Shown here: in pieces, positions 25,922 to 34,360 of the stretch | Position numbering within the stretch: the stretch's first letter is position 1 | How the letters are laid out: the number at the start of each line of letters is the position of its first letter | NCBI RefSeq assembly: GCF_001293775.1 | Contig: NZ_LGLN01000099.1 | Coordinates: forward strand, 1 to 64,000 | Source: Pseudomonas syringae pv. cilantro | GTDB taxonomy: Bacteria; Pseudomonadota; Gammaproteobacteria; Pseudomonadales; Pseudomonadaceae | Length of the DNA stretch: 64,000 nt | Direction of reading: 5' to 3' | Notes under the pieces: generated by a model | Databases searched by the model: none | Told to the model about the DNA's origin: nothing | Seen by the model: the letters and a program-made list of their open reading frames with translations, nothing else | Made by a program: the position numbers and the translations under genes

Positions 25922-27805
25922 ATGAACTTTACTTCACTCGCCGCTGAGCTGGTCATGCAGGATCTGGTCGATTGCCTGCTCGCTGAAGACTTTTTTGGTC
26001 ATCAGCCCTTGAGCCTGCAAGACACCGCCCACTGGCAAGCACGGCATCCGCAGGCACCGCAACTGGCGGAGCAGAGCCCCGCGCAGCAGGTCTGGGAATG
26101 GTGCTGCGATGCCTCGGAGCAGCGCTTCATCAGTATCGCGTTGCGCCCCGGCATCACCCAGCAATGGGAAAAAGTGCCCGAAACGCCGGTGCTGGGCCGC
26201 CAGGACGAGCGCTGGGCGCAGTTGTCCCCGGAGGATTTCATGAAGTGGGTGTTTGCCGGCAAGGCAACTCAGCTTCAGGGCAGCGAGCGCCAGGAAAACG
26301 AAAAAGGTATCGCGCTGTTTCTCGATGTTCTGCGCATCAGTGTCTGGCAGACCGCGCTGTCGCTGGATCACAAGGTCGACCATCAACACCTGATGGCCCA
26401 GGACGGTGCCACGTTCTTCCGCACCATGGAACAATGGGCGTCGCTGCGTGATCGCCCTTATCACCCGCTGGCCAAGGCCAAGCAGGGTTTGAACGAGCAG
26501 GAATATCGGCAGTATCAGGCCGAATTTGCCCAGCCGGTGGCGCTGAACTGGGTCGCCGTCAACAAGACCCTTCTGCAATGCGGGGGCGGCGTAGGGGACG
26601 TGAATGTTTCTTTCCCGGCGCGTTACCTGCTGCCGCACAACCTTCAAGCCGATCTCGATCAGGAGCTGCAACAGCGCGGCATTGCCGACAGCCACGTGGC
26701 GCTGCCGGTCCATCCCTGGCAGTTCGAGCACGTGCTGGACGTGCAACTGGGCGACGTGTTCGCCAAGGGCGATTGCCAGCGCCTGACATTCAGCGCGGCC
26801 ACGGTGTATGCCACCTCGTCGCTGCGTTCGATGACGCCGTGCTTCAACAGCGCCGACTACCTCAAGCTGCCGATGGCGATCCATTCCCTCGGTGCGTCGC
26901 GTTACCTGCCTGCGGTGAAGATGATCAACGGCGAGCTGAGCGAGAAACTGCTGCGCGAAGTGGTAGGCAAAGACCCGACCCTTAGCCGCTCGCTGCACCT
27001 GTGCGACGAGGGCAAATGGTGGGCGTTCATGCCGCCGCAGGCCACGCTGTTTGACGAAGCGCCACGGCACCTGTCGGCGATGGTGCGCCAGTACCCTTCG
27101 GCTTTGCTGGATGATCCGGACTGCCGTCTGCTGCCGATGGCTGCACTGGGTACGCCGTTGCCGGGCAGTAATCGGCATTTCTTCGATGAATGGATGGAGT
27201 ACCGCGACCTGCCGCGCAATCAGGCTTCGGTGCTGACTTTGTTCCGTGAGCTGAGCCACAGCTTCTTCGATATCAACCTGCGCATGTTACGTCTCGGCAT
27301 GCTCGGTGAGGTACACGGTCAGAATGCGGTCATGGTCTGGAAAGCCGGTCAGGCGCAAGGGCTGCTGCTGCGTGACCACGACTCGCTGCGTATATTCGTG
27401 CCGTGGCTGGAACGCAATGGCATGAGCGATCCGGAATATCGAATCAAGAAAGGTCATGCCAATACCCTTTATCATGACCGCCCTGAAGACCTGCTGTTCT
27501 GGCTGCAGACCCTGGGTATTCAGGTCAACGTGCGGGCAATCATGGACACGCTGGCCCAGGTTTACGAGGTGCCGGTCACAGCGTTGTGGACTGTGCTGCG
27601 CGATGTTCTGGATAATCTCATCACCACCATCGAATTCGACGACGAGGTACGTGCCATGATCCGGCATCAACTGTTCGACGCTCCAAACTGGCCACAAAAG
27701 CTGCTGCTCACGCCGATGATCGAGCGCGCCGGCGGGCCGGGCAGCATGCCGTTCGGCAAAGGCCAGGTGGTCAACCCGTTCCACAGGTTGCGCCGTGACA
27801 CCTGA
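25922..27805 (+). CDS. acsA: NIS synthetase AcsA
   Basis: Third IucA/IucC-family synthetase, 627 residues. Key regions: HVALPVHPWQFEHVLD, VYATSSLRSMTPC (ATP site), FDINLRMLRLGMLGEVHGQN with LLLRDHDSLRI. Together with AcsD and AcsC it assembles the citrate, ethanolamine, diaminobutyrate and 2-oxoglutarate units; addition of diaminobutyrate is the role described for AcsA. A GGAAAATAACCCG leader lies before the ATG. The stop lies 11 bases inside cbrA. Confidence 0.92.
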   Translation: MNFTSLAAELVMQDLVDCLLAEDFFGHQPLSLQDTAHWQARHPQAPQLAEQSPAQQVWEWCCDASEQRFISIALRPGITQQWEKVPETPVLGRQDERWAQLSPEDFMKWVFAGKATQLQGSERQENEKGIALFLDVLRISVWQTALSLDHKVDHQHLMAQDGATFFRTMEQWASLRDRPYHPLAKAKQGLNEQEYRQYQAEFAQPVALNWVAVNKTLLQCGGGVGDVNVSFPARYLLPHNLQADLDQELQQRGIADSHVALPVHPWQFEHVLDVQLGDVFAKGDCQRLTFSAATVYATSSLRSMTPCFNSADYLKLPMAIHSLGASRYLPAVKMINGELSEKLLREVVGKDPTLSRSLHLCDEGKWWAFMPPQATLFDEAPRHLSAMVRQYPSALLDDPDCRLLPMAALGTPLPGSNRHFFDEWMEYRDLPRNQASVLTLFRELSHSFFDINLRMLRLGMLGEVHGQNAVMVWKAGQAQGLLLRDHDSLRIFVPWLERNGMSDPEYRIKKGHANTLYHDRPEDLLFWLQTLGIQVNVRAIMDTLAQVYEVPVTALWTVLRDVLDNLITTIEFDDEVRAMIRHQLFDAPNWPQKLLLTPMIERAGGPGSMPFGKGQVVNPFHRLRRDT

Positions 27806-28715
27806 CCGAACCCTGCAGCCTTCACGGCGCAGCGTGTTGCGCCTGTCGCTGGGGTTACTGGCGCTGCCCGGCATTGTCCGGGCGGCGTCATTGCGCTCAG
27901 AACCCTTGAGAGTCGTCACCCTGTTTCAGGGCGCATCCGACAGCGCCGTGGCCCTGGGAGTGACGCCGTGCGGTGTGGTCGATTCCTGGAGCGAAAAACC
28001 GATGTACCGCTACCTGCGCCCGGCGCTGGCAGCGGTGCCGCATGTAGGCCTGGAAACCCAGCCGAGTCTGGAAGACATCGTGCTGCTCAAGCCGGACCTG
28101 ATTGTCGCATCGCGCTTTCGCCATCAGCGCATCGCGCCGCTGCTGGAACAGATCAGCACCGTGCTGATGCTCGAAGAGGTGTTCGAGTTCAAGCGCACGC
28201 TGGCGATGATGGGCGCGGCAATCAATCGTCAGCAACAGGCCATGGAGCTGCTCGGCGAATGGCAGCGCCGTGTTACGGAACTGCGCGGTCAGTTGCAGGC
28301 GAAATTCGCCGGGCGCTGGCCGATCACGGTGTCAGTGCTCGACATTCGCGAGGACCATATCCGCAGCTATCTGCCTGCCAGCTTCGCCGGCTCGGTGCTT
28401 AGCGAGCTGGGCTTTGCCTGGACACCCGCTGCCCGCGAAGCAAGCGGCGTTTCCCTTAAACTCAGCAGTAAAGAGAGCTTGCCTGTGGTCGATGCCGACC
28501 TGTTCTTTATCTTTCAGCGTGCGGACAGTAAAGCCGCACAGCAAAACTACGACAAACTGATCCAGCACCCGTTCTGGCAACAATTGCGCGCCCCTCAGGA
28601 CAAACAGGTCTTTCGCGTCGATGCGGTTGCCTGGAGCCTGTCGGGCGGCATTCTGGGCGCCAACCGCATGCTCGATGAAGTCACCCGCGTGGCGATGACG
28701 GACAGCGCCTCATGA
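27795..28715 (+). CDS. cbrA: Periplasmic ferric-achromobactin binding protein CbrA
   Basis: Substrate-binding component of an iron-siderophore ABC importer, 306 residues, TroA/FhuD-like fold. The N-terminus has a twin-arginine signal (SRRSVLRLSLGLLALPG), so Tat export is likely, as for several FhuD/FecB proteins. Ligand-fold stretches are ALGVTPCGVVDSW and LEDIVLLKPDLIVASRF. GTG 27795 is the start, overlapping acsA. It passes the ferric siderophore to CbrB/CbrC. Confidence 0.9.
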   Translation: MTPDRTLQPSRRSVLRLSLGLLALPGIVRAASLRSEPLRVVTLFQGASDSAVALGVTPCGVVDSWSEKPMYRYLRPALAAVPHVGLETQPSLEDIVLLKPDLIVASRFRHQRIAPLLEQISTVLMLEEVFEFKRTLAMMGAAINRQQQAMELLGEWQRRVTELRGQLQAKFAGRWPITVSVLDIREDHIRSYLPASFAGSVLSELGFAWTPAAREASGVSLKLSSKESLPVVDADLFFIFQRADSKAAQQNYDKLIQHPFWQQLRAPQDKQVFRVDAVAWSLSGGILGANRMLDEVTRVAMTDSAS

Positions 28716-29701
28716 GCTTGGCCGTAAAACTGGGGTTGGGCGGGCTGATGCTGTTGGTGTGCATGGGCTTGAGCCTGGCCACCGGAGCCAGCTGGATCTC
28801 GCCGTCTGCGATTGTCGCAAGCCTGTGGCAGCCAGACGTGTTGAATCCTGTTCAGCATGTGTTGCTCGACACACGGCTGACGCGCACCCTGATGGCCGTT
28901 GCCGTGGGCTCCAGCCTGGCGGTTGCCGGCGCGCTGATGCAGGCCCTGACACGTAACCCGCTGGCCTCGCCGGGGCTGTTCGGCATCAATGCCGGGGCGA
29001 CATTTGCCATCATTGCCTGTTCGTCGCTGTTTGCCCTGACCTCCATGAGCCAATGGCTGTGGTGCGCCTTTATCGGTGCGGCGGTGGCGGGGACCATTGT
29101 CTGGGTGATCGGCAACCGGGGGCAGGGCAGTCTCAATCCGTTACGTATCGTTCTGGCCGGTGCGGCGATCACCGCGTTATTTACCGCTTTCAGCCAGGCG
29201 CTGCTGGTGGTCAATCAGGACGGTCTGGACACCGTGCTGTTCTGGCTGGCGGGTTCTCTTTCGGAACGTTATCTGACCACCGCAGCGCCGCTGCTGATCT
29301 GCGTCGTGCTCGCCCTGTGCGGATCGCTGCTGCTTGCCGGACAGGTGAACGTGCTCAATACCGGCGAAGCCATCGCCACCGCGCTGGGCCAGCGGACCGG
29401 GTTGATTCGCCTGCTGATGAGTCTGGTGATCATCGTTCTGGCTGGTAGCGCCGTGGCGTTGGCGGGCAGCATCGGTTTCATCGGGCTGCTGGTGCCACAC
29501 ATGGTGCGCAAGACGCTGTCCATCGATCATCGCTGGCTGCTGCCTGGCTGCGCGGTGCTGGGCGCGACACTGTTGCTGCTCGCCGATACGCTGGCGCGCG
29601 TGCTGATCCTGCCTCAGGAAGTCCCGGTGGGCGTCATGACTGCGCTGTTCGGCGCGCCATTCTTCATTGCACTGGTCCGTCGGGGCGCGCGTTATGGATA
29701 A
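28712..29701 (+). CDS. cbrB: Ferric-achromobactin permease CbrB
   Basis: FecCD-family inner-membrane permease, 329 residues, about nine or ten membrane helices. Hallmarks: LDTRLTRTLMAVAVGSSLAV, GALMQALTRNPLASPGLFGINAGA and GSIGFIGLLVPHMVR, the last being the cytoplasmic coupling region for the ATPase. ATGA overlap with cbrA and an 8-base overlap with cbrC indicate translational coupling. Confidence 0.92.
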   Translation: MSLAVKLGLGGLMLLVCMGLSLATGASWISPSAIVASLWQPDVLNPVQHVLLDTRLTRTLMAVAVGSSLAVAGALMQALTRNPLASPGLFGINAGATFAIIACSSLFALTSMSQWLWCAFIGAAVAGTIVWVIGNRGQGSLNPLRIVLAGAAITALFTAFSQALLVVNQDGLDTVLFWLAGSLSERYLTTAAPLLICVVLALCGSLLLAGQVNVLNTGEAIATALGQRTGLIRLLMSLVIIVLAGSAVALAGSIGFIGLLVPHMVRKTLSIDHRWLLPGCAVLGATLLLLADTLARVLILPQEVPVGVMTALFGAPFFIALVRRGARYG

Positions 29702-30725
29702 GCACCTGACGTTGCGTTATCGCGGCTTTTCCCGGCAGTTCAGCCTGGCCGTGGTGACGCGCTTGACCGTTGCAGTGGCACTCACAGTGCTGGTGGCACT
29801 GGGTTCGCTGGCAGTGGGCAAGATCAATCTGTCACCTGCGACGTTGATGAGCGTGTTTGCCGGTCATGCCGACGCCAGCCTGATATTCATCGTCGAACAA
29901 CTGCGCATGCCGCGTCTGGCGCTGGCGGCACTGGTGGGCGCGGCATTGGCCGTGTCCGGGCTGATCCTGCAATGCATCATTCGCAACCCGCTGGCCTCGC
30001 CGGACCTGCTGGGCATCACCAGCGGGGCCAGCGCGGCAGCGGTGCTGTATCTGTCATTTTTCTCGGCCGCACTGGGCGCGCAGTTTCTGCCGCTGGCGGC
30101 CATAACCGGGGCTGGGCTCGCCGCGCTGGTCATCTACCTGCTGGCCTGGAATCAGGGCGCTTCGCCTTTGCGCATGGTGTTGATCGGGGTAGGGGTGTCG
30201 GCGCTGCTGGCGGCCGTGACCACCTTCATTCTGGTGTTCAGCCCGCTGACCACCACCTTGTCGGCCTACGTCTGGCTGACCGGGAGCGTGTATGGTGCCA
30301 GCTGGCCTGAGCCTCGCGCCTTGGCCGGCTGGCTGTTGCTGACCCTGCCGCTGCTGGTGCTGCTCGCCCGCCAGGTTCGTATGCAACAACTGGATGACAA
30401 CCTGGCCCAAGGCATTGGCGTGCGCGTGCAATGGCTGCGCGCCGGGTTGTTGCTGGTGAGCGTTGCGCTGGCGGGGCTCGCGATCGCCTGGGGCGGAGCG
30501 ATTGCCTTTGTCGGGCTGATTGCGCCGCACATCGCCAAGCGCCTGATGCCTCCGGGTTTTACTGGTCAGGCACTGCTGGCCACATTGATCGGCGCCAATC
30601 TGGTGATGCTCGCCGATCTGGCCGGCCGTACGCTGTTCCTGCCGCTGGATTTGCCCGCAGGGATTTTTGTCGCGGTGCTGGGCACGCCGTTTTTTCTGTA
30701 TCTTTTGATCAACCAGCGGCATTAA
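29694..30725 (+). CDS. cbrC: Ferric-achromobactin permease CbrC
   Basis: Second FecCD-family permease half, 343 residues, with LRMPRLALAALVGAALAVSG, CIIRNPLASPDLLGITSGAS and GAIAFVGLIAPHIAKRL. ATG 29694 is chosen because it lies just before the cbrB stop; the longer frame to 29667 is inside cbrB. It pairs with CbrB to form the channel for ferric siderophore entry. Confidence 0.92.
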   Translation: MDKHLTLRYRGFSRQFSLAVVTRLTVAVALTVLVALGSLAVGKINLSPATLMSVFAGHADASLIFIVEQLRMPRLALAALVGAALAVSGLILQCIIRNPLASPDLLGITSGASAAAVLYLSFFSAALGAQFLPLAAITGAGLAALVIYLLAWNQGASPLRMVLIGVGVSALLAAVTTFILVFSPLTTTLSAYVWLTGSVYGASWPEPRALAGWLLLTLPLLVLLARQVRMQQLDDNLAQGIGVRVQWLRAGLLLVSVALAGLAIAWGGAIAFVGLIAPHIAKRLMPPGFTGQALLATLIGANLVMLADLAGRTLFLPLDLPAGIFVAVLGTPFFLYLLINQRH

Positions 30726-30735
30726 GGAATTACCT

Positions 30736-31527
30736 ATGGCGTCCATCGCAACCCATGATCTGACCTTGAGTTATCAGCGCCAGGTGATCATCGACAGCCT
30801 TGAGCTGCAATTGCCGGAAGGTCAGGTAACCGTGTTGATCGGCAGCAACGGCTGTGGCAAAAGCACCTTGCTCAAGTCGCTGGCGCGTCTGCTCAAGCCA
30901 CAGCAAGGCACTGTGGTGCTCAATGGCGCGGACATCCATCAGAAATCCACTGCCACGGTGGCCCGTGAACTGGCGATTCTGCCGCAGATGCCCAGCGCTC
31001 CGGAAGGCATCAGCGTGCGTCAGCTAGTGGCGCTGGGGCGTTACCCGTATCAGAACTGGATGCAGCAATGGTCCGAGCAGGATGAGGCGATGGTCGAACG
31101 CGCTCTGGCGCAGACCGCCATGCAGGACCTCGCCGAGCGCCCGGTGGATGCCTTGTCCGGTGGGCAGCGTCAACGCGCATGGATCGCCATGACCCTGGCG
31201 CAGGACACCGACATCGTGTTGCTGGACGAGCCGACGACCTTTCTCGATCTGGCTCATCAGATCGAAGTGCTGGACCTGTTGCGCGACCTGAATCGTCAGG
31301 AAGGCAAAACCATCGTCATGGTTTTGCACGACCTGAACCTGGCCTGCCGTTATGCCGATCACATGGTCGCCGTGCACGAGCGCACCGCGTTTGCTCAGGG
31401 ACGTCCTGCCGACATCCTCAGCGAAGCGCTGGTCAAGCAGGTGTTCGGCCTCAATTGCCGGATCATCGCCGATCCCTTCTTCGGCACGCCGCTGTGCATT
31501 CCCTTCGGCCGGGAACTGCCGCAATGA
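30736..31527 (+). CDS. cbrD: ATPase of ferric-achromobactin ABC importer CbrD
   Basis: ABC ATPase of the FepC/FecE class, 263 residues. Walker A is GSNGCGKST (about residue 36), Q-loop ILPQMPSAPEG, signature LSGGQRQRAWIAMTLA, Walker B VLLDEPTTFLDL and H-loop VLHDLNLA. AAGGA lies 7 bases before the ATG. The stop overlaps the fhuF-like ATG. Confidence 0.94.
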   Translation: MASIATHDLTLSYQRQVIIDSLELQLPEGQVTVLIGSNGCGKSTLLKSLARLLKPQQGTVVLNGADIHQKSTATVARELAILPQMPSAPEGISVRQLVALGRYPYQNWMQQWSEQDEAMVERALAQTAMQDLAERPVDALSGGQRQRAWIAMTLAQDTDIVLLDEPTTFLDLAHQIEVLDLLRDLNRQEGKTIVMVLHDLNLACRYADHMVAVHERTAFAQGRPADILSEALVKQVFGLNCRIIADPFFGTPLCIPFGRELPQ

Positions 31528-32303
31528 GTGCAACGCAGGCCTTTAGCGAGTCGGAGTGGGCACTGTTATCCGGCGCGCTACAACTCAGACAATCCAATGC
31601 TCGCGACCCACGTTCATTACCCGCAAGGGCATTGCTGGACGATCAGGTCTGCGAACAGTTGCTGGCAACCCTGGGGCCTATCATCGGTTCTCCGACATTG
31701 GCGATCACCGCATCACTGCTGGCCAAGCGCTTTTCCTTCCTGAGCACGGGCGCTTGCCTGTACGCCATGTCGGTCTACGACAAGGGGTTGATGTTGTCAC
31801 TGGACAACAGCGTAATCGAATACGCACACGATGATGGCCTTTGGACCTCATCGATGCCGCTGGTGGACGTGACACCTGTGGGCTACACGCCGGGTACGCG
31901 GGAGAAATGGCGTGAGCTGATCGTCGCCACCCTGTTTCGCGACCTGCTTCAGCCACTGTGGGAAACCTTCAATCGTGTCACCGGGATCTCCCGACGCATT
32001 CTCTGGGAAAACACCGCCGTTCGCGTCTACTCGCTGTACGACAAACGCATGGACAAGGTGGAAGACCCGCTGATTCGTCAGCGTTATGAAACCGATTTCG
32101 ACTGGCTGCTGAATCACGCAGATCCGGCGCTGTTCGGGCTGAGCTACAACCCCTTGAAACACTTTCGACGTCCGCCGACAGTGCTGGAAACCGAGGGCAA
32201 AAGCATCCGCTTTCGTCGCACCTGCTGCTTTTATTACGACGCCAGCAACCCTGTCGAATATTGCTCCACTTGCCCGCTGCTGAGGCCCAAGAAATGTCGA
32301 TGA
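31524..32303 (+). CDS. FhuF-type ferric siderophore reductase
   Basis: Cytoplasmic 2Fe-2S siderophore reductase, 259 residues. The C-terminus carries the FhuF cysteine pattern C-C-x10-C-x2-C in RTCCFYYDASNPVEYCSTC, which binds the cluster. The start at 31524 overlaps the cbrD stop; the open frame to 31179 is inside cbrD. Position at the end of the importer genes suggests that it releases iron from imported ferric achromobactin by reduction, a step not supplied by the acs/cbr genes themselves. Confidence 0.9.
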   Translation: MSATQAFSESEWALLSGALQLRQSNARDPRSLPARALLDDQVCEQLLATLGPIIGSPTLAITASLLAKRFSFLSTGACLYAMSVYDKGLMLSLDNSVIEYAHDDGLWTSSMPLVDVTPVGYTPGTREKWRELIVATLFRDLLQPLWETFNRVTGISRRILWENTAVRVYSLYDKRMDKVEDPLIRQRYETDFDWLLNHADPALFGLSYNPLKHFRRPPTVLETEGKSIRFRRTCCFYYDASNPVEYCSTCPLLRPKKCR

Positions 32304-32923
32304 ACAAACAGATTGCACACCGTCGCCAACAGCTCAGTGACGCCGTCATCGAGCAATTCCGTGGCATCGCTGCGTCCACTATCGGCCACCTGACCGACAG
32401 CGGCTACCTGCGCGGCATCAGGCCCTTGTTCGACGGCGCGCGACTGGTCGGCAACGTCGTCACCGTCAAAGTCCACCTGCCCGACGGCAGCATCCTGCGC
32501 GACGCACTGCTCAACAGCCTGCCCGGCGACGTGCTGGTGATCGAATGCGTCGGCGACGAGCACTGCGCCTGCTGGGGCGAACTGCGCACCCTGGCCGGCC
32601 TCATCAAAGGCCTGGCCGGCGTGGTGGTGTCCGGCGCAGTCACCGACGTCGCCGCCTTGCGCGAACATCGTCTGCCGGTGTTCAGCCGTGGCATCAGCGC
32701 CGTCACGACGCGAAGCCTCGGGGAAAGCAGCGAACTGAACGGGCAGGTCAATATCGGTGGGGTTGTTGTGAGTCCGGGCGACATTGCGATTGGTGATGAC
32801 GATGGGGTTTTTATCTTGAGTCCGCAGCAGGCGAACGAATTGTTGCCTGGGTTGTTGGCGAAGGAGGGGGCGGATAAAGCACGGAGGGAGGAGTTTTTGC
32901 GGCGTTTGAATGAGGGGCGTTAG
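32300..32923 (+). CDS. RraA-fold protein (HMG/CHA aldolase or RNase E inhibitor-like)
   Basis: Protein of 207 residues in the RraA/4-hydroxy-4-methyl-2-oxoglutarate aldolase family. Typical parts: STIGHLTDSGYL, LPGDVLVIECVGDEHCACWGEL, GVVVSGAVTDVAALREHRLPVFSRG and VVVSPGDIAIGDDDGVFI. The GEL-x-R/D segment and the D-x2-D near the second motif are the usual metal/oxoacid site of the aldolases. ATGA overlap with fhuF shows that it is the last gene of the run. An oxo-acid aldolase could relate to the 2-oxoglutarate units of achromobactin, but that link is a guess. Confidence 0.82.
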   Translation: MNKQIAHRRQQLSDAVIEQFRGIAASTIGHLTDSGYLRGIRPLFDGARLVGNVVTVKVHLPDGSILRDALLNSLPGDVLVIECVGDEHCACWGELRTLAGLIKGLAGVVVSGAVTDVAALREHRLPVFSRGISAVTTRSLGESSELNGQVNIGGVVVSPGDIAIGDDDGVFILSPQQANELLPGLLAKEGADKARREEFLRRLNEGR

Positions 32924-33005
32924 TCGACGTCAATCCAAAACCAAAATGCTACCATCGTTACCGCCAAGGCATTCGCGGGCAGTATTAAAATTCGAGGGAT
33001 TGGAA

Positions 33006-34007
33006 ATGGGCTGGAAAGGAACGCTACGCTCTCTGGAAGCGTCGGCCAGAAGATCTGAGCGTAATTCACAGCGGCGCCAGCGGGAGTTACAGAAGCGTCA
33101 GGCGCAGTACGCCAAAATGGAAGCGCTGGAACAGGCCGCGTATGAGGTCGATGTATACAACAACCAAATCGATGTCCTGCTCTCGGTTCACAAGGCATGC
33201 GGAGAAGACATAGATTGGTCGTCTTTCATAAACCGCGTTGAACCCGTTCAGCCCCGGCGGACCAATCTCGCCGAGATTGAAGCGCTCACGCGTGAGCAAA
33301 CATTCGCTCCTGGTGTTTTCGCAAGGTTGTTCAGGCTTGAGAACAGACAACGAAATAAGCTCAAAGCCTTGGTCGAATCGGCGAAGCTGGCCGACAACGA
33401 GCGCTTTGCGCAAGAAACCCAGGATTGGCGAACCGAGCACCGTGACTGGCAACAGGAATACAGTCTTGCAACCAGAATTATCGCGGGCGAAGCACAAGCA
33501 AAACTGGATGCCATAAAAAGGCTCGACCCGTTTAGTGATATTTCTCACTTGGGAACATCGATACGGTTTTCTTTCGGGGCGTCGGGTATTATCGAAGCAA
33601 CGCTGAATGTACATGGCTCGCATGTAGTCCCCTCCGAAACGAAATCGTTGCTGCAAAGTGGCAAGTTGTCTACCAAACAGATGCCGATCAGCAAATACAA
33701 TGAGCTTCTTCAGGATTATGTCTGCAGTTGTGTGATGCGTGTGGGGCGAGAGCTGTTAGCATTGTTGCCGGATGACATCGTTATTGTCACTGCGGTAGAC
33801 GCACTTCTGAACCCGGTTACGGGGCATGTGGAAGACCTGCCGGTCCTGAGCGTCGTGTTTTCAGGCCAAACGCTGAGTAGACTGAATGTAGAAGCTATAG
33901 ACCCATCGGAGGCCATGAAGAATTTCACTCACAACATGGCGTTCAAGAAAACTGTTGGCTTTGCGCCGGTTCAACGGGTCGAGCCGCCGTCGGGGCATCG
34001 CATTTAA
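33006..34007 (+). CDS. Hypothetical protein with basic coiled-coil N-terminus
   Basis: Not recognised. The 333-residue product begins MGWKGTLRSLEASARRSERN and is rich in Arg/Gln/Glu over the first 60 residues, a likely coiled coil. Charged helices follow (LRQ-free, Lys/Glu rich, about 95-160), then a more globular half with FSFGASGIIEATLNVHGSHVV and LLPDDIVIVTAVDALLNPVTGH. There is no signal peptide or membrane segment. ATG 33006 is preferred because its initial MGWKG is followed directly by the regular helix and GAGGGATTGGAA precedes it; the frame extends to 32910. Base composition is lower in G+C than the flanking operons. Confidence 0.7.
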   Translation: MGWKGTLRSLEASARRSERNSQRRQRELQKRQAQYAKMEALEQAAYEVDVYNNQIDVLLSVHKACGEDIDWSSFINRVEPVQPRRTNLAEIEALTREQTFAPGVFARLFRLENRQRNKLKALVESAKLADNERFAQETQDWRTEHRDWQQEYSLATRIIAGEAQAKLDAIKRLDPFSDISHLGTSIRFSFGASGIIEATLNVHGSHVVPSETKSLLQSGKLSTKQMPISKYNELLQDYVCSCVMRVGRELLALLPDDIVIVTAVDALLNPVTGHVEDLPVLSVVFSGQTLSRLNVEAIDPSEAMKNFTHNMAFKKTVGFAPVQRVEPPSGHRI

Positions 34008-34083
34008 ATAAGCGTCGCTATTGATGTCGGATATTGGACGGACTAAACGCCCCGGCGCGTCCGCCCTGTGCCGATATTTACGC

Positions 34084-34152
34084 CCCGAGATCGCCGGGCA
34101 AACCAATTTGCTCGCCTTGAACGCGGCCATCGAAGCGGCCAGGGCGGGTGAA
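34084..34152 (+). pseudogene. Scrap of a methyl-accepting chemotaxis protein signalling hairpin
   Basis: Twenty-three codons spell the nearly invariant tip of the chemoreceptor signalling domain: EIAGQTNLLALNAAIEAARA followed by GEQ. Nothing before or after it continues a receptor in any frame. It is a relic in the 353-base gap between two genes; the rest of that gap shows no other feature. Confidence 0.75.
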
Positions 34153-34360
34153 CAGGCGAGACAGTCTGGTTTTTCGGGCTCATCAGAAATTGAACCTCAC
34201 ATGACCTTTCAATGGGCTGTTTCATAACCGTCGTGGAACAGCGACACACAGGTGCAGTGGACAACGCGGGTATTCGGAGACATCTCTCTTAAAGCCTAAC
34301 GCCTGACTACCGATAACCTGCCTATAGACTTAGCATCCGCAGTCATTCGAGCGTAAATCC

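Noticed and set aside
34021..34227. 68-codon ORF as a small chemotaxis gene
   Set aside because: Only the middle 23 codons resemble a receptor; the ends are random, so it is a relic.
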